DNA of 8,338 nt from Cellulomonadaceae bacterium (GTDB taxonomy: Bacteria > Actinomycetota > Actinomycetes > Actinomycetales > Cellulomonadaceae). Where the stretch lies: positions 1-8,338 of the forward strand of contig JAITCK010000149.1 in the NCBI GenBank assembly GCA_031283115.1, in the 5' to 3' direction. The notes under the pieces are model-generated. The model had not been told where the DNA came from. It searched no databases and saw nothing but the letters and a program-made list of their open reading frames with translations. The position numbers and the translations under genes are program-made. Shown here piece by piece: positions 7,035-8,338 of this stretch. The stretch's first letter is position 1; every line of letters begins with the position of its first letter.

Positions 7035-7040
7035 ACCCTA
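7035..7040 (-). promoter_or_regulatory. Candidate -10 box of coaBC, adjoining the terminator hairpin
   Basis: The minus strand reads TAGGGT, then GACAGT (6 nt), then the coaBC ATG. TAGGGT fits TANNNT and begins at the first base after the rpoZ terminator hairpin, so any -35 would have to lie within that hairpin; none is evident. The overlapping AGGG could instead act as a Shine-Dalgarno on a read-through transcript. Confidence 0.42.
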
Positions 7041-7082
7041 TGACGAAACCCCGCGTCGAGCGAGCGGCGCGGGGTTTCGTCA
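7041..7082 (-). terminator. Intrinsic terminator-type hairpin between rpoZ and coaBC
   Basis: A perfect 15-bp inverted repeat, TGACGAAACCCCGCG (7041-7055) and its complement (7068-7082), encloses a 12-nt loop. The GC core closes with GGGGTTTCGTCA on the sense strand, giving a short U run inside the arm rather than a long tail. The symmetrical arms could act on both strands. It lies 17 nt after the rpoZ stop, so it should end gmk-rpoZ transcripts, fully or partly. Confidence 0.75.
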
Positions 7083-7102
7083 ACAGCAGATTGGTTTCGT
7101 CA
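7073..7102 (-). repeat. Direct repeat TGACGAAACC spanning the rpoZ stop
   Basis: On the minus strand TGACGAAACC occurs at 7102-7093, where its TGA is the rpoZ stop codon, and again at 7082-7073 as the first arm of the terminator. The complement at 7041-7050 can pair with either copy, so two alternative hairpins are possible. Confidence 0.7.
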
Positions 7103-7507
7103 GAATCCGGCAGGTTCACCGAAGGCGTCATCACCGAAATCGGCGGCGAAGTCGTCAGCGGAACCGAAGGCGTCAGACGTGTCGAAGGCCGGGTCGTTAG
7201 CAATGTCAATGTCGGCGAAGGCCTCATCGTCGGCCAGGTCTTCAACCTCATCGAGGGGCTTGGATTCGAGTAGGCCCTCGTTGATTTCGCGCATGGCAAT
7301 AGACAGGGGCTTTTCTTGGGCGCGCACGTCAACCAGGGGGCCAACGTTCTCCAAGAGACCTTCGTTCAACTGGCTGTAGTAGGCGTTGATTTGCCGGGCC
7401 CGCTTGGCCGCGTAGAGCACCAGGCCGTACTTGGATTCGGTTTTGGCAAGCAGTTCGTCGATGGGGGGGTCGGTGATACCGATGGGTTGGGCCATAGTTC
7501 CGGCCAT
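7100..7507 (-). CDS. rpoZ: RNA polymerase omega subunit with acidic C-terminal tail
   Basis: Omega helps assemble and stabilise RNA polymerase by folding onto the beta' subunit. The core (about 9-84) is clear: [11 protein letters not shown] (10-20), [17 protein letters not shown] (25-41) and [12 protein letters not shown] (64-75), very like mycobacterial omega. The protein is 135 residues, longer than the roughly 90 to 110 usual in the family, because residues 85-135 form a tail with 18 Asp/Glu, no Lys or Arg and seven Phe, containing two DAFG motifs 15 residues apart. The chosen ATG has GGAG (7517-7520) 9 nt upstream; the ATG four codons later is an alternative. It lies 84 nt downstream of gmk and is followed by a terminator. 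Confidence 0.96.
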   Translation of the reverse strand: MAGTMAQPIGITDPPIDELLAKTESKYGLVLYAAKRARQINAYYSQLNEGLLENVGPLVDVRAQEKPLSIAMREINEGLLESKPLDEVEDLADDEAFADIDIANDPAFDTSDAFGSADDFAADFGDDAFGEPAGF

Positions 7508-7552
7508 GAGGACACACTCCAGTGAGGTGTAGGGGCAAATGGACTGCCTGAC

Positions 7553-7558
7553 ATTCTA
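7553..7558 (-). promoter_or_regulatory. Candidate -10 box for an rpoZ promoter
   Basis: TAGAAT on the minus strand in the gmk-rpoZ gap is close to the best actinobacterial -10. It would give a leader of about 40 nt containing the GGAG ribosome binding site. No TTGACA-like -35 at 16-18 nt is seen; a TTGGAC is only 9 nt away. This may supplement read-through from gmk. Confidence 0.4.
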
Positions 7559-7591
7559 CGCTGTCTTGTCCAATCGGCGCACATCACCATG

Positions 7592-8158
7592 CTAGGCGTG
7601 TGGCGTCAAGCCCATTTCTGCGATGAGGGCATCCGTAGCCCGCCCCACCACATCGTTGACGATGGTGACATCAAACTCTGCCTCGGCAGCCAACTCCACT
7701 CGGGCCGTGCGCAGGCGCCGCTCTTGTTCCTCAGCATCCTCCGTGCCGCGACCTCGCAGGCGGGCCTCTAACTCGTCCCAACTGGGCGGGGCTAGGAAAA
7801 CGAAGCGGGCGTCGGGCATGGTTTCGCGCACTTGACGGGCGCCCTGTAAGTCGATCTCCAGCAGGGTGGGCACTCCGGCAGCCAAATGTTGTTCGACGGG
7901 GCGGCGGGGCGTACCGTATTTGTGGCGTTGGTGAACGCAAGCCCATTCGAGCATTTCACCTGCGGCAACCAGTTCATCGAAGCGGTCTTCGGGAATGAAA
8001 ATGTAGTGGACGCCGTCGATTTCGCCGGGCCGCGGGGGTCGCGTTGTCGCCGACACTGACAGCCACACTTGCGGATACCGTGCGCGCACGTCCGCGCTGA
8101 CGGTTCCCTTGCCGACAGCCGTTGGCCCGGCAAGCACGGTAAGTCGAGAAGCAGCCAC
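7592..8158 (-). CDS. gmk: Guanylate kinase
   Basis: Guanylate kinase phosphorylates GMP to GDP with ATP, feeding GTP and dGTP pools in the cytosol. The 188-residue protein is full length. Visible motifs are the P-loop GPTAVGKGT (11-19), the GMP-binding segment [19 protein letters not shown] (34-52), YGTP (81-84), [11 protein letters not shown] (100-110) and the Arg-rich lid [17 protein letters not shown] (133-149). The start is GTG, giving [12 protein letters not shown], as expected just before the P-loop strand. No convincing Shine-Dalgarno precedes it. It follows the mihF terminator and precedes rpoZ by 84 nt, the usual actinobacterial mihF-gmk-rpoZ order. Confidence 0.98.
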   Translation of the reverse strand: MAASRLTVLAGPTAVGKGTVSADVRARYPQVWLSVSATTRPPRPGEIDGVHYIFIPEDRFDELVAAGEMLEWACVHQRHKYGTPRRPVEQHLAAGVPTLLEIDLQGARQVRETMPDARFVFLAPPSWDELEARLRGRGTEDAEEQERRLRTARVELAAEAEFDVTIVNDVVGRATDALIAEMGLTPHA

Positions 8159-8165
8159 GGCCCCA

Positions 8166-8171
8166 ACTCTA
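8166..8171 (-). promoter_or_regulatory. Candidate -10 box of a leaderless gmk promoter
   Basis: The minus strand reads TAGAGT, then TGGGGCC (7 nt), then the gmk GTG. It fits TANNNT and lies just past the mihF terminator, where a new promoter would be needed. No clear -35 is present, and the GGGG is too close to the start to be a useful Shine-Dalgarno. Confidence 0.45.
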
Positions 8172-8180
8172 ACCGCTACG

Positions 8181-8219
8181 GCAAAGAAAGACCGGACAGG
8201 ATAACCTGCCCGGTCTTTC
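8181..8219 (-). terminator. Intrinsic terminator after mihF
   Basis: On the sense strand a 15-bp stem with one G-U pair (arms 8205-8219 and 8186-8200) has a TTAT loop and continues into CTTTCTTTGCC, a short U-rich tail. It lies 21 nt after the mihF stop and should separate mihF from gmk transcription. Confidence 0.85.
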
Positions 8220-8240
8220 AGGAACTTTCAACTACCCGGC

Positions 8241-8338
8241 TTACGGGAAGCGGGTTTCGAGCTCTTTGCGCTGGTGCGGGCCGAGGCCGCGAACGCGACG
8301 AGTCTCGGCGATGCCGATCTCTTCCATGATGGCTTGAG
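8241..8338 (-). CDS. mihF: C-terminal end of mycobacterial-type integration host factor (mIHF)
   Basis: The last 31 codons and a TAA stop are present; the rest lies beyond the right edge. The peptide reads QAIMEEIGIAETRRVRGLG and ends ETRFP, which matches the conserved C-terminus of actinobacterial mIHF, a nucleoid-associated DNA-binding protein needed for phage L5 integration in mycobacteria and unrelated to E. coli IHF. Its position before gmk is the usual one. Identification from the tail plus location is firm, but the N-terminal part cannot be checked. Confidence 0.92.
   Translation of the reverse strand, partial: QAIMEEIGIAETRRVRGLGPHQRKELETRFP

Noticed and set aside
1..8338. tRNA or rRNA genes, CRISPR arrays, transposons, phage or defence genes
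   Set aside because: Coding and short regulatory gaps account for nearly all of the sequence, and no such signals were seen on either strand.

Overview
The window is a GC-rich chromosomal segment from an actinobacterium, with every supported gene on the minus strand. In transcription order (right to left) the genes are: mihF (3' end only), gmk, rpoZ, coaBC, metK, priA, a HAD-family phosphatase, fmt, and the first 50 codons of a probable rsmB. This order is the classical actinobacterial one; as I recall it, Mycobacterium tuberculosis has mihF-gmk-rpoZ-dfp-metK and then priA, fmt and fmu/rsmB in the same order with other genes between. The mIHF tail, the Mycobacterium-like omega core and a PriA without helicase motifs all support Actinobacteria. 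The HAD gene between priA and fmt and the low-complexity extensions hint at Actinomycetaceae or a relative, but that is only a guess.

Layout: mihF ends at 8241 and is followed by a strong intrinsic terminator. gmk and rpoZ follow, with their own promoter candidates. A perfect 15-bp hairpin terminator separates rpoZ from coaBC. Gaps of 183 and 109 nt precede metK and priA. priA and the HAD gene overlap by GTGA, and fmt and rsmB overlap by ATGA.

The genes are core housekeeping functions: GMP phosphorylation, the omega subunit of RNA polymerase, coenzyme A and S-adenosylmethionine synthesis, replication restart, formylation of initiator tRNA and probably 16S rRNA methylation. I see no mobile element, CRISPR array, tRNA, rRNA or defence system, and no obviously new multi-gene system.

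The most interesting signal is regulatory. All five genes that follow a gap without a good Shine-Dalgarno (gmk, coaBC, metK, priA, fmt) have a TANNNT -10-like hexamer ending 6 to 8 nt before the start codon, as expected for leaderless transcripts. The two genes that overlap an upstream gene carry strong Shine-Dalgarno sequences instead. Second-tier observations are a long hairpin inside the first codons of priA, an acidic Phe-rich tail on omega, palindromes upstream of metK and priA, and low-complexity linkers in several housekeeping proteins.
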